Origin: Polyangium sp. 6x1 | GTDB taxonomy: Bacteria > Myxococcota_A > Polyangia > Polyangiales > Polyangiaceae | Direction: 5' to 3' | Assembly (NCBI RefSeq): GCF_029946515.1 | Contig: NZ_JARZHH010000035.1 | Coordinates: 1-64,000 of the forward strand | Length of the DNA stretch: 64,000 bases | Part shown: positions 10,597-21,763 of the stretch, in pieces | Layout: every line of letters starts with the position of its first letter | Position numbering within the stretch: the stretch's first letter is position 1 | Program-made: the position numbers and the translations under genes | Notes under the pieces: generated by a model | What the model saw: the letters and a program-made list of their open reading frames with translations, nothing else | Databases searched by the model: none | What the model was told of the DNA's origin: nothing

Positions 10597-11970
10597 TCAG
10601 CGCGCCCCGCGGCGACGCACGAGGCGAGCGACGGTCTCCACGTGGCTCGTCTGTGGGAAGAGCTCGACCGTCTCCAGGTGCGTGAGCGCGAAACCCGCGC
10701 GCACGAGCACGCCGAGGTCCCGCGCGAGCGTCGCCGGATCACACGCGACGTACACGACGCGATGCACCCGCGAGGCCGCGATCGCAGCCGTCGCGCCCTC
10801 CGCGCCGGCCCGCGGCGGATCGAGCACGACGACCTCCACGCGCGGCGGGATCGGGTACGCGTCCGCGTCCACGGCGACGACCTTGCCCGCGAGATCCCGC
10901 GCCGCGAGGTTCTCCCGCGCCGAACGAGCCGCCGACTCGTCCGACTCGACCGCGACGAACGACGCCGCCCCACGCGCGAGCAGGATCGACAGCGTGCCGC
11001 TGCCGGCGAAGAGCTCGAGCACGTGCCCGTTCGTCGCCTCGCCCGCATCTCCTTGCGGTGCGTCCACGTCCGCGCGGGCGAGCTCCGCCACGCGCCGAGC
11101 GAGCAGCGCCGCGCCGCGATCCGAGGTCTGCGCGAACGATCCCGCCGCGATGACGAGCGGCGCGCCGTCCACGCCTTCGAGCACCGGCCGCGGATCGCCG
11201 AACACGGCCGGCGTCTTCGCGCCCTCCATGCGCACGCGCGCCCCGGCCCACGCGCCCTCCGCGACGCGCCGATCGATCGCCGACCACGCCGCGGGCGCGA
11301 TCTCGCCGCGCCACGTCACATCCACGACGAGCCGCCCACCCGCGCCTCGCGCGACCTGCACGTCGCCCTCGCCCGACGAACCCGCGAGCGCCGCCGGGAT
11401 CTCGTCGAGCGCGCCGGCGATCGACGACGCGAGCACGATACAGGTCGGCGTCGCGACGAGCGCGTGCGAGCCCGGCGCGCGATATCCGATCCGCACACGA
11501 CCTCGCTCGCCGCGCACGTAGAGCCGCGCGCGCGTGCGGTAGCCGAGCGGCTCGGGCGCGGCGTGCACGTGGATGGCGGGCGGCGTCTCACCCGTCGCGT
11601 GCGCGACCGCGCTGCGGACGATCTCCGCGTGCGCCGCTTCCTGCGCGCGCGGCGTGAGGTGCATGAAGTCGCATCCGCCGCACGCCTCCGCGTAAAGGCA
11701 CGCGGGCTCCACGCGCTCGGGGCTCGCCTCGATCACCCGCAAGAGGCGTCCTCGCGCGGGCCGCGTGTTCCTGTCGACCTCGGCCTCCACGCGCTCGCCC
11801 GGCGCGGTGCCCGGCACGAAGACGGCCGTGCGATCGGCGAGCCGAGCGACGCCCGCCCCACCCGCGGCCAGGTTCTCGATGTGCAGGATCTCCGGCGTCG
11901 GCGCTTGCTTCGGCCTCGCCGGTTTGTCCCTGCGGTCCGGCTTTCCAGCGAGACGCGTTCCTTGCGACAT
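10597..11970 (-). CDS. TrmA/RlmD-family class I SAM RNA (uracil-5-)-methyltransferase
   Basis: The 457-residue protein has a TRAM-like RNA-binding domain (residues about 28-85) and an iron-sulfur cluster site starting at C91, C97 and C100 (CLYAEACGGC) with a later Cys near 175. The Rossmann methyltransferase core has the SAM motif LELFAGSGTLSI, then VVVLDPPRAG. The catalytic Cys is in VACDPATLARD, and the C-terminal signature is FPQTSHVE. This family makes m5U in 23S rRNA or tRNA; which position it modifies cannot be told here. Internal Ala/Gly-rich insertions are typical of the host. It starts a run of RNA-modification genes on the minus strand. Confidence 0.9.
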   Translation of the reverse strand: MSQGTRLAGKPDRRDKPARPKQAPTPEILHIENLAAGGAGVARLADRTAVFVPGTAPGERVEAEVDRNTRPARGRLLRVIEASPERVEPACLYAEACGGCDFMHLTPRAQEAAHAEIVRSAVAHATGETPPAIHVHAAPEPLGYRTRARLYVRGERGRVRIGYRAPGSHALVATPTCIVLASSIAGALDEIPAALAGSSGEGDVQVARGAGGRLVVDVTWRGEIAPAAWSAIDRRVAEGAWAGARVRMEGAKTPAVFGDPRPVLEGVDGAPLVIAAGSFAQTSDRGAALLARRVAELARADVDAPQGDAGEATNGHVLELFAGSGTLSILLARGAASFVAVESDESAARSARENLAARDLAGKVVAVDADAYPIPPRVEVVVLDPPRAGAEGATAAIAASRVHRVVYVACDPATLARDLGVLVRAGFALTHLETVELFPQTSHVETVARLVRRRGAR

Positions 11971-12042
11971 CGCAGGAGCCTACGTCACGACGAGCGTACG
12001 CGCACCGCCCGCCCCGTCCGGAGCGAGCGGCCCGCGTTCGTC

Positions 12043-14490
<2,448 letters not shown>

Positions 14491-14678
14491 GACGCGTTGA
14501 TTGAATCCTACCGCGAAAACGATTCGATTTTCCATGCGCCCGGAGAGAGCGCGTGGACGCTTCCGGATGTTCAGCGGGCGAGCACGCCCTCGCGCCCACG
14601 TTTGGGGGCTCGCCCGCGCAAGCCGAGCCAGGCCCGCAGACCCCCGCGGGGTGGGCGCCTACCGAAGCGCCTCGGACT

Positions 14679-15326
14679 TCAGGGGAAGGGCTGCCCGGGC
14701 TGGCCGCGCTCGAAGTAGAAGCGGAAGAAGCCCGTCACGCGCGATTGCAGCTCCTTCGGGATCTCGTTGGCCGGCGCGTCGACGGGGGCGTCGCGGGGAT
14801 CGCCCATCCACACGTCGAACTCGGCGTCGGTGTACTTCTCCGCGGCCTCGGCCTCGTTCGGATCACCGCTGAACAGCGAGTGAAACGTGACCGTGCCATC
14901 CACGGCGTAGAGGATCACGTTCTGGTTGTGGCAGGAGCGCTGGAGGTAGAGCGCGACGTGGATCGCCGGCTGATCCTCGGGCGGCGGGGTCGGGAAATCG
15001 GAGCCGGGAGGCAAGACGCCCGGCGAGAGCGTCACGTCGAGTGGCTTGCCGAGCAGCTCCTCGCGCACCTTGCCCACGTCCTCGACGAGGACCGCGATCC
15101 CGTCGGACACCTCTTGCAGATCGGTCCCGCGCTGCACGCGCATCTGGAGCGTCGATCGGTACGGCACCGCCGCGAAGAAGTCGGGCCGCAGATCGTAGGC
15201 GTCGAACCAACAATCCTTCGCGACGAGCGCGTCGCTCTTGACCTCGCCTTCGCCCTGCCCGAGCGAGCAGCCCATCGCGCCGAGCGCGAGCAGCGACGCG
15301 ACCCCGAGGCAGAGACGCGCCCTCAC
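14679..15326 (-). CDS. Putative lipoprotein coupled to mnmA
   Basis: The GTG start overlaps the mnmA stop (GTGA). The 215-residue product has a signal sequence with a lipobox (LGAMGC), so it is probably lipid-anchored. The mature part contains three more Cys (DCWFDAYDL and RSCHNQN regions), a helical middle and an aromatic C-terminal stretch (FFRFYFERG). I do not recognise the family. Coupling to a tRNA thiolase probably reflects gene packing more than shared function. The 188 bases between its stop and the kinase gene at 14490 hold no feature I can support. Confidence 0.7.
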   Translation of the reverse strand: MRARLCLGVASLLALGAMGCSLGQGEGEVKSDALVAKDCWFDAYDLRPDFFAAVPYRSTLQMRVQRGTDLQEVSDGIAVLVEDVGKVREELLGKPLDVTLSPGVLPPGSDFPTPPPEDQPAIHVALYLQRSCHNQNVILYAVDGTVTFHSLFSGDPNEAEAAEKYTDAEFDVWMGDPRDAPVDAPANEIPKELQSRVTGFFRFYFERGQPGQPFP

Positions 15327-16438
15327 GCCGCGCCTCCCGCGCTCGCGTGAATCGCAGCCTTGATCGTGGCCCCGCCGCAGACGCGATCGCCGTCGTACGC
15401 CACCGCGACCTGCCCGGGAGACACCGCCTTCACCGGCGTGCGGAAGCGCGCGACGAGCACCTCGCCTGCTTCCGGATCCAACACGCGCTCGATCGTCGCG
15501 CGTTCTCCCTCGTGACGCGCGCGCACCCGCAGGTCGGCTTCGAGCGGGAACGTCACGTCGTCGCTCCACGCGCCCGCTTCGAGCAGCGCGCCCGTCGCGA
15601 GCAGCGCGTCCTCGCCGCCGAGGCGCACCGCGCCCGACTCCGCGTCGATCCCGACGACGAACGCGGGTCTTCCGAGCGCCACGCCGATGCCCTTGCGCTG
15701 GCCGATCGTGAACCGATGCACGCCCTCGTGGTGCCCCACCGTGCGCCCTCGGTCGTCGACGATCGGACCCGGACGAACCCGCTCGCGCCCCGCCCGGTTC
15801 TCGACGAACGCGCCGTAGCCGCCGGCCGGGACGAAACAAAGCTCCTGGCTCTCGCCCTTGTCCGCGCGCGGGATCTTTCGCGCGTGCGCCTCGGCGCGCA
15901 CCTCTTCCTTCGTCGCGTCCCCGAGCGGCAGCACGAGTTTTCGCAGCTCGTCCTCGCGCAACATGTGCAGGAAGTAGCTCTGATCCTTGACGCGATCCTT
16001 GCCTCGGTAAAGGCGTCCGCGTCCGTCCTCGCCGACTTCCGTGCGCGCGTAGTGGCCCGTCGCGATGAACGACGCGCCGAGCCGCTCCGCCAGCGGGAAG
16101 AGCTCGCGCATCTTCACCGAGCGGTTGCAGGCGACGCAGGGGCTCGGCGTCTCGCCTTCGAGGTACGCGTCGACGAACGGATCGACCACGTGCGCGCGGA
16201 AGAGCTCCCGGCGGTCGAACGTGTAGTGCGGGATGCCCAGGTGATCCGCCGCGCGCCGCGCGTCGTGCTGGTCCTCGGGCGCGCAGCAACGACCCCGCTC
16301 GCTCCGGTCGTCGGGGTAGTCCCAGAGGTGCAGTGTCACCCCGATGACGTCGTAGCCTGCGTCGCAGAGGCGCGCCGCCGCCACGGAGGAGTCGACTCCG
16401 CCGCTCATGGCGACCACGATCCGCGTTCCTTTCGTCAC
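15323..16438 (-). CDS. mnmA: tRNA-specific 2-thiouridylase MnmA
   Basis: MnmA thiolates U34 of tRNAs for Lys, Glu and Gln in the cytoplasm, using sulfur relayed from IscS, whose gene is at 33353 in this window. With the GTG at 16438 it has 371 residues, the family length. The PP-loop SGGVDSS is at residues 12-18. The two catalytic cysteines lie in PCVACN and QELCFV. The target-recognition part includes TGHYAR and KDQSYFL, and the C-terminal beta-barrel contains FTIGQRKGIGVALG. An extra CC in RGRCCAPED near residue 53 is seen in many family members. Confidence 0.96.
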   Translation of the reverse strand: MTKGTRIVVAMSGGVDSSVAAARLCDAGYDVIGVTLHLWDYPDDRSERGRCCAPEDQHDARRAADHLGIPHYTFDRRELFRAHVVDPFVDAYLEGETPSPCVACNRSVKMRELFPLAERLGASFIATGHYARTEVGEDGRGRLYRGKDRVKDQSYFLHMLREDELRKLVLPLGDATKEEVRAEAHARKIPRADKGESQELCFVPAGGYGAFVENRAGRERVRPGPIVDDRGRTVGHHEGVHRFTIGQRKGIGVALGRPAFVVGIDAESGAVRLGGEDALLATGALLEAGAWSDDVTFPLEADLRVRARHEGERATIERVLDPEAGEVLVARFRTPVKAVSPGQVAVAYDGDRVCGGATIKAAIHASAGGAA

Positions 16439-16595
16439 GGGGCCCAGCTTAGCGCCGAAAAGCCCGGCGCGCGCGGCCGAATCCCGCCGGACGGCCGGGC
16501 CGAGACGCGGCACCCGGCACCCCCAGGACGAAACCGACCGGCCGGGCCCCTTGCCACTTGGCCCGCCGGCGAGCGCACGTGATACGGTTTCGCCA

Positions 16596-18380
16596 ATGCC
16601 CCGAGGGCTCGTGCTCGTGATCGAAGACGACGAGTGGGTCAGCAGCCTGCTCTCGGGCGCGATCCGTGACGCAGGCTACGACGTCATCGTCTGCAACACC
16701 GCGCAAGCAGGCCTGGATACGGCCTGCGATCGCGAGCCGGACTGCATCATCTGCGACATCGACCTGCCGGACAACGACGGCTACTGGGTCGCGCGGAACG
16801 TCCGCACGCAGCCGTCGCGCGTGTCCGTGACGCCGTTCCTCTTCCTCTCCGCCCTCGACGATCAAGAGGCGCGGCTCGAAGGGTTTCACGTCGGCGCCGA
16901 TGCGTACATGACGAAGCCGTTTCGCGTCGACGAGGTCGTCGCGCAGGTCGGCGCGCTCGTGCAGATGGCGTGGCGTCTGCGGCAACGTCGCAACTCGCTC
17001 GTCTCCGTGCCGCCCTCGTCCGCGACGGAGACGACGGCGATCCAGGGCGATCTCAGTCAGATGTCGATCGCCACGGTGCTCACGGTGCTCGAGCTCGAGC
17101 GACGCACGGGCGTCGTCGAGGTCGTCAGCAAGAAGCGCAAGGTGCAGCTCGACGTCGCCACTGGCTTCGTCGTGACCGGCACCATCGGCGGCACGACGAC
17201 CGACGCGATCACGATCCTGCGCAACATCCTCGGCTGGAAGGTCGGTCGCTTCTCGTTCGTCCCGCAGCCCGATCGTCCGCCGACCGGGAGCGCGCAGCCG
17301 ATCGGTCATCTCTTGCTCGAAGCCGTGCGCCTCGAAGACGAGAGCATCCACAACGGCGAGCAACCTCGTTCGAGCAAGGCCGCGCCGTCCACGCGCCTCT
17401 CCGCGCCCTCGATGGGCGGGCCTCCGTCGCGACACACCGACCTCGGTCCCCCGTCGTCGAAGGCGCTCGCCGAGCCCGCGAAACCAGTGCAAGCAGCGCG
17501 CGCACACGCGCCGGTCGCGCAAGCGCACGACGACAGCGAGACCGATCGGAAGGCCTACTACGACTGGGCCGACTTCGGCATGGACGAGCCCGTGGCGCCG
17601 CCGCAAAGCGCGAACCGCGCAGGAGCGGCGCCGGCCTCGCAAGAGCTCGTCCCCGAGTCCGCGTACGGCGAAGAAGCGCAGCTCGTCGAGGAGCCGGAGC
17701 AGCTCACCGATCTCTCCGCGGAGGCGTTCGACGAGGTCGACGTGTCGCCCGCGTCCGAGTACCAGCTCGAAGAAGAGGACCTCGATGGCGCGCCCGCGTA
17801 TCGCCCGAACTGGGGCAACGCGCCGCGACAGCCCGGCGTGAGGCCTGCGCCCGCAGCCGCGAGTCCGCAGCGACCTGCCGCGACGTACGGGGCGGGGCCG
17901 GTTCGTCCGGGTGCACTCGCGCCGCGCTCGCCGGGCGCGCCTCCGCCGCGCCTCACGCCGGCCGCTCGACCTGCGGTGTCCCCGGGGTTGCCCGGTCCGC
18001 CGCCGCGTCAACCCGTGCCCACGCGGACCGCGGGAGGTTTGCCCGGACCACCGCCCCGCGCGCCCGGCGGGGCAAATCGGCTGCCTGGGCCGCCGCCGCG
18101 ACAACCTGTCGCGCCCGCGCGCACGAGCGGCGAGTACACGCGCCCGTCGTTCCCCGGCCCCGCACCCGCGGCGCGCCCGCCGGTCCCGGGACACTCGAAG
18201 AGCACGCCGCCGCCGCTGCCGAACCCGGGCACGGGCACGGGCCCCATCCCGCGCTCGCCCACGCCGCCGCCGCGCCAGGCCACGCAGACGCGGCCCGATC
18301 TCAGCGAGAGCGGCGTTCGTCCGGCCCCTCCGCCGCTCCCGCCGCGGCAGACGGGCCCGGTCAACGACAAGAAGCGCTGA
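16596..18380 (+). CDS. Response regulator with DUF4388/PATAN domain and proline-rich tail
   Basis: Residues 1-125 form a CheY-like receiver: acidic pair EDDE, phosphoacceptor Asp in CDIDLPD, and conserved Lys in MTKPF. Residues about 150-250 match the DUF4388 (PATAN) domain (IQGDLSQMSIATVLTVLELERRTG), which is common in myxobacterial and cyanobacterial regulators and thought to mediate protein contacts. The remaining 340 residues are Pro/Arg/Ala-rich with repeated GPPPR(Q/A)P units and look disordered. There is no DNA-binding output, so it should act through protein interaction. No cognate histidine kinase is adjacent. The ATG at 16596 is chosen because the receiver fold starts right after it. 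Confidence 0.88.
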   Translation: MPRGLVLVIEDDEWVSSLLSGAIRDAGYDVIVCNTAQAGLDTACDREPDCIICDIDLPDNDGYWVARNVRTQPSRVSVTPFLFLSALDDQEARLEGFHVGADAYMTKPFRVDEVVAQVGALVQMAWRLRQRRNSLVSVPPSSATETTAIQGDLSQMSIATVLTVLELERRTGVVEVVSKKRKVQLDVATGFVVTGTIGGTTTDAITILRNILGWKVGRFSFVPQPDRPPTGSAQPIGHLLLEAVRLEDESIHNGEQPRSSKAAPSTRLSAPSMGGPPSRHTDLGPPSSKALAEPAKPVQAARAHAPVAQAHDDSETDRKAYYDWADFGMDEPVAPPQSANRAGAAPASQELVPESAYGEEAQLVEEPEQLTDLSAEAFDEVDVSPASEYQLEEEDLDGAPAYRPNWGNAPRQPGVRPAPAAASPQRPAATYGAGPVRPGALAPRSPGAPPPRLTPAARPAVSPGLPGPPPRQPVPTRTAGGLPGPPPRAPGGANRLPGPPPRQPVAPARTSGEYTRPSFPGPAPAARPPVPGHSKSTPPPLPNPGTGTGPIPRSPTPPPRQATQTRPDLSESGVRPAPPPLPPRQTGPVNDKKR

Positions 18381-18410
18381 GCGCGTTCGCCGCCGCGGCG
18401 AGACGAATGC

Positions 18411-19019
18411 TCAGGCGAGGTTCTGCTCGGGATCGTTTCCCGGATCGTGATCACGCAGGTACCCGAGGTTCACCGCGTTCACGATCGCGTGCGCGATCAG
18501 CGGCCCGACGAGCGAGCCCGTGGCGGCGAAGATCGCCCCGAGGATGAGGCCCACGGCCATCGCCCACGCCGTCCAGACCCAGCGGCTCGGCCCGCGCATC
18601 TGATGCAAGAGGCCGAAGAGCACGCCCGAGCCGATGACGCCGATCACCGCCGTGAGCAGCCCGCGGAAGAGGATCTCCTCGCCGAGGCTCGACAGGCCCG
18701 CGAGGATGAAGATCTGTCCGACGGAGAGATCCTTCGCGACCGGACGAAGCTCGCCGTGCAGGCGCCTGGCCCACGAGAACCGGCCGACCGCGAAGCGCGT
18801 GCTGGCCACGAGGATCGTGGCGAGGACGATGCCGGCGAGCGCGCTCGCCAGGGTGCCGACGGTCGGCGTGAGGCTGAGCCACGGGTCCGGATGATTCCAG
18901 GGCGTGCCGTCTCGGAGCGCCAGGGCGAGGGCGGTCGCGAGGCAGGCGAGGAGTGCATAACCGGCGGCCACGCTCCACGCTTGCGCGCTCCGGCCCGTCC
19001 GGGCCCAACGTCCCCGCAT
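18411..19019 (-). CDS. CPBP family intramembrane metalloprotease
   Basis: This 202-residue integral membrane protein has about five to six helices and the three CPBP/Abi signatures: EEILFRG (Glu-Glu and Arg), the histidine in LLHQM, and HAIVN with His and Asn. The family contains Rce1-like prenyl-protein proteases and bacteriocin-immunity proteins; the substrate here is unknown. It converges with the response regulator gene and diverges from the zinc-ribbon gene at 19238. A 12-base palindrome (CATGTCGACATG) at 19017-19028 covers the start codon, which may be chance. The 218-base gap to 19238 should hold both promoters, but I see no strong boxes. Confidence 0.85.
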   Translation of the reverse strand: MRGRWARTGRSAQAWSVAAGYALLACLATALALALRDGTPWNHPDPWLSLTPTVGTLASALAGIVLATILVASTRFAVGRFSWARRLHGELRPVAKDLSVGQIFILAGLSSLGEEILFRGLLTAVIGVIGSGVLFGLLHQMRGPSRWVWTAWAMAVGLILGAIFAATGSLVGPLIAHAIVNAVNLGYLRDHDPGNDPEQNLA

Positions 19020-19237
19020 GTCGACATGTTGGCACGTCCCCGCGTCGCCGGGAAGCGAGCCGTCCGGGTCGGGCGCCCGTCCGCGTCCGACGGGCCCGCA
19101 GCATCGATCGGTGCGCTCTCCTCTGGCCGTGGGACCGGCCCCGGACTAGATGCGCCCCAGATGCACGCGACCGTGTTCATCATGCCGGCTCCGAAGGGCG
19201 CGAGGGCGACGCGCAGACGTCTCGCCCGCGTCTCGCC

Positions 19238-20005
19238 ATGACGAGCGGATCGGCCGAGGGTCGCTGCGTCGCCTGCGGCACCGACGTCCCCGCGGAGGCC
19301 GCGGTTTGTCCGCGCTGCGGGACGTCGCAACGCATGGAGGTCTGTCCGCACTGCGGGGCCACGGCGGGCGCCACGCGCGACGCGGAGCTCAGGTACCGCT
19401 GCGACGTCTGCGGAGGCCCGCGCGTGCCGCTCGGCACGAAGAAGATGCGGCGCAGCGGCAAGGAGATCGGGGCGCTGAAGCGCGCCGAGCTCGCGCGGAA
19501 GGGGCGCGCGAAGAACCGCGCTGCCGCGGCGTTCACGGGCGTCGCGCTCGCGGGGACGATCGGCATCCTCGCGATCTACGGCCTGCTCGGCGTCGTCGGC
19601 GTGGTGAACCCGGGCTTCGGGTTTTTCCTCGCGAGCTTGCTGACGGCCGGCCCGCTCGCCGGGCTCGTCGCGTGGCTGCTCGCGCGCTCGCGGGCGCGAG
19701 GCAAGGAGATCGAACCTGCGCTCGACGAGGCGTGGCTCTCGGTGGCGGCGGACGTGGCCGCGCAGATCAAGGGGCCGGTCACGGCGCGCGCCCTCGCCGA
19801 TGCGCTCCCCATCGCGGAGTCGCAGGCCGAGGAGATGCTCGCGCTGCTCGAAGCGCACGAGATCGTCCGCAACGACGGGAGCCTCACGCGAATGCGGATC
19901 GGCGCCTCCGCGGACAAACCCGACCTCGCCGCCGTCGAAGCAGAGGTTGAAGCCGAGGCGGAGGCCGAGGCGCGCGCGCCCGGCGTCACGCGCGAGAAGC
20001 TGTGA
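19238..20005 (+). CDS. Zinc-ribbon membrane protein
   Basis: The 255-residue protein begins with three zinc-ribbon-like CXXC pairs (CVACG, CPRCG, CPHCG) and a fourth (CDVCG) within 70 residues. A basic segment, two membrane helices (about residues 110-150) and a cytosolic C-terminal domain that could be a winged helix (VTARALADALPIAESQAEEML) follow. The tail is Ala/Glu-rich. This fits a membrane-bound regulator or scaffold, but the family is not recognised beyond the ribbons. Its TGA overlaps the start of the DNA methyltransferase gene, so the two are probably co-translated. Confidence 0.75.
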   Translation: MTSGSAEGRCVACGTDVPAEAAVCPRCGTSQRMEVCPHCGATAGATRDAELRYRCDVCGGPRVPLGTKKMRRSGKEIGALKRAELARKGRAKNRAAAAFTGVALAGTIGILAIYGLLGVVGVVNPGFGFFLASLLTAGPLAGLVAWLLARSRARGKEIEPALDEAWLSVAADVAAQIKGPVTARALADALPIAESQAEEMLALLEAHEIVRNDGSLTRMRIGASADKPDLAAVEAEVEAEAEAEARAPGVTREKL

Positions 20006-21369
20006 TGCGCGAACGAACGAAGCCGAAGCCCGGCGAGCGAACGAAGCCGAACGAGCGAACCAGGCCCGACGAGCGAACCAGGCCCGACGAGCGAACCAGG
20101 CCGAGGGGGCCGGCGAAGCCGAGGGAGCAGGCCAAGCCCAGCGAGCCGACAAAGCCGAACGTGCGGCGCGCGCTCTCCCACGTCGGCGGAGAGACCTCCG
20201 TCGAGGGAGATATCGAGCGAGGCACGGCGCTCGTCAGGGCGCTCGACGTCCCGCCGTCCGAGGTCGCCGAGGAGGCCGCGCGCGCGCACGTGCACGGCTT
20301 CCACAGCTACCCGGCGCGCATGCACCCGGTCACCGCGGCGCGGCTCGTCGAGTCCTTCTCGCGCCCCGGCGGCGCCGTGCTCGATCCGTTCTGCGGCAGC
20401 GGCACGGTGCTCGTCGAAGCGCGTCTCCTCGGTCGAAAGGCGATCGGCGTCGACGCGAACCCGCTCGCCGTGCGCCTCGCCGCGCTGAAACTCCGCGACA
20501 CCACCGAGGCCGAGCGCGCCGCGCTGGTCGAAGCTGCGCGCGCGGTCGCGCTCTTCGCGGACGAACGCCGCAAGGCGAAAAGCGGCCCCACGCGGCGATA
20601 CGGCCCCGAGGACCTCGCCCTCTTCGACAGGCACGTCCTCCTGGAGCTCGACAGCGTGCGCGCCGGGATCGATCGCATCGAGGAGCTCACCGTGCGCGCC
20701 GAGCTCGAGCTCGTGCTCTCGTCGATGCTCACGAAGCTCAGCCGACGCACCTCCGACACGTCTGAGCGTGAGCTCGAACGACGCATCGCCTCCGGCTACC
20801 CCGCGCGCCTCTTCGTGCGCAAGACCGAGGAGCTCGTCGCGCGTCGCGCCGAGGCCTCTGCGCGCCTCGCCGCCGCGCCGCGCGCGCGTGTCCTCGAAGG
20901 AGACGCGCGCCGCCTCGACGGCATCGACGATCGCTCGGTGGATCTCGTCGTCACGTCGCCGCCGTACCCGGGCGTCTACGACTACCTCGCGCACCACGAG
21001 GCGCGCCTTCGCTGGCTGCGCCTTCGCCCCGAGCGCTTCGAACGTGCCGAGATCGGCGCGCGTCGCCGCCTCGATCCGATGGGCCCCGAGGAAGGTGTGG
21101 CGCGCTGGGAGCGCGAGATCGGCGACACCCTCGCCGCGCTCGCCCGCGTCATGCGCCCCGAGGCCGCTGCGATCCTCCTCCTCGCCGACAGCGTCGTCGC
21201 GGGCCGCCCCGTCTACTCCGTCGACGTGATCCGCCGCGTCGCGCCGCGCGCGCGCCTCCGCCTCGACACCGTGGCCTCACAGCCGCGCCCGCATTTCCAT
21301 GCCCCCACGCGCCGCGCCTTCGCCACGCGCCCGCGAATGGAGCACGCGATCCTGCTCGTCCGCTCGTAG
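20005..21369 (+). CDS. Solitary SPPY-type DNA methyltransferase (N4/N6 amino class)
   Basis: The 454-residue protein has the SAM-binding motif DPFCGSGTVLVEA and, about 200 residues later, the catalytic motif TSPPYPGVYDY. This order (SAM motif first) with SPPY suggests an alpha-type amino methyltransferase modifying N4 of cytosine or N6 of adenine. The segment between them may be the target-recognition region. The N-terminal 50 residues are made of charged ERTRPD-type repeats encoded by 18-base tandem units. No restriction endonuclease gene is next to it. A GTG at 20002 could also serve as start; the ATG at 20005 sits in a TGATG overlap with the zinc-ribbon gene. An RNA target cannot be excluded. 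Confidence 0.75.
   Translation: MRERTKPKPGERTKPNERTRPDERTRPDERTRPRGPAKPREQAKPSEPTKPNVRRALSHVGGETSVEGDIERGTALVRALDVPPSEVAEEAARAHVHGFHSYPARMHPVTAARLVESFSRPGGAVLDPFCGSGTVLVEARLLGRKAIGVDANPLAVRLAALKLRDTTEAERAALVEAARAVALFADERRKAKSGPTRRYGPEDLALFDRHVLLELDSVRAGIDRIEELTVRAELELVLSSMLTKLSRRTSDTSERELERRIASGYPARLFVRKTEELVARRAEASARLAAAPRARVLEGDARRLDGIDDRSVDLVVTSPPYPGVYDYLAHHEARLRWLRLRPERFERAEIGARRRLDPMGPEEGVARWEREIGDTLAALARVMRPEAAAILLLADSVVAGRPVYSVDVIRRVAPRARLRLDTVASQPRPHFHAPTRRAFATRPRMEHAILLVRS
20051..20103 (+). repeat. Three tandem copies of an 18-base unit inside the methyltransferase gene
   Basis: The unit ACGAGCGAACCAGGCCCG is repeated at 20051-20068, 20069-20086 and, incompletely, from 20087. It encodes (N/D)ERTRP repeats. 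Degenerate forms precede it from about 20030 (ERTKP units). Copy number could vary by slippage without breaking the frame, since 18 is a multiple of three. Confidence 0.85.
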
Positions 21370-21453
21370 CGCCTGCGCCGCGTCGCCACGAACTGTCCTC
21401 GTTGCGCCCTCGTGTGGCAGGATGGCTGCCGGCTTCCCACGGAGACGTTCGAG

Positions 21454-21756
21454 ATGCGTAGTTTGACGGTCGCGTTGGTCGCGGTTTCTCTTTCGATGTT
21501 CGGCTGCAACAAGGGCAGCGACGGCGAGGCGACCGCTGCGGAGTCCGAGGGCGCGATCGGCGTCGCCGAGTGCGACGCGTACGTGAAGAAGATGGAGGCC
21601 TTCCTCGACGGTTTGCCCGAGGAGGCGCGCGCCGCGCGTGAACCCGGCTTCAAGGCGATGCGTCAAGCGTGGCGCGACGCCGCGCAGGCGCCCGGCGGCA
21701 AGGAAGGGCTCGCCGCGACGTGCAAGGAGAACCTCGCGAACGTGCCCTCGAAGTAG
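21454..21756 (+). CDS. Small putative lipoprotein
   Basis: The 100-residue product begins at an ATG preceded by GGAG at 21441-21444. It has a short signal sequence and a lipobox (LSMFGC), then an acidic linker and a helical domain with two Cys (AECDAYVKKME and ATCKENL) spaced to form a disulfide. Similar small two-Cys helical lipoproteins are frequent in myxobacteria, but their function is not known. It stands alone between the methyltransferase and the convergent flavoprotein gene. Confidence 0.7.
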   Translation: MRSLTVALVAVSLSMFGCNKGSDGEATAAESEGAIGVAECDAYVKKMEAFLDGLPEEARAAREPGFKAMRQAWRDAAQAPGGKEGLAATCKENLANVPSK

Positions 21757-21763
21757 CGCGCGT

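Noticed and set aside
19017-19028. Operator at the CPBP protease start
   Set aside because: CATGTCGACATG is a perfect 12-base palindrome, but a single short one at a start codon in high-GC DNA is weak evidence.
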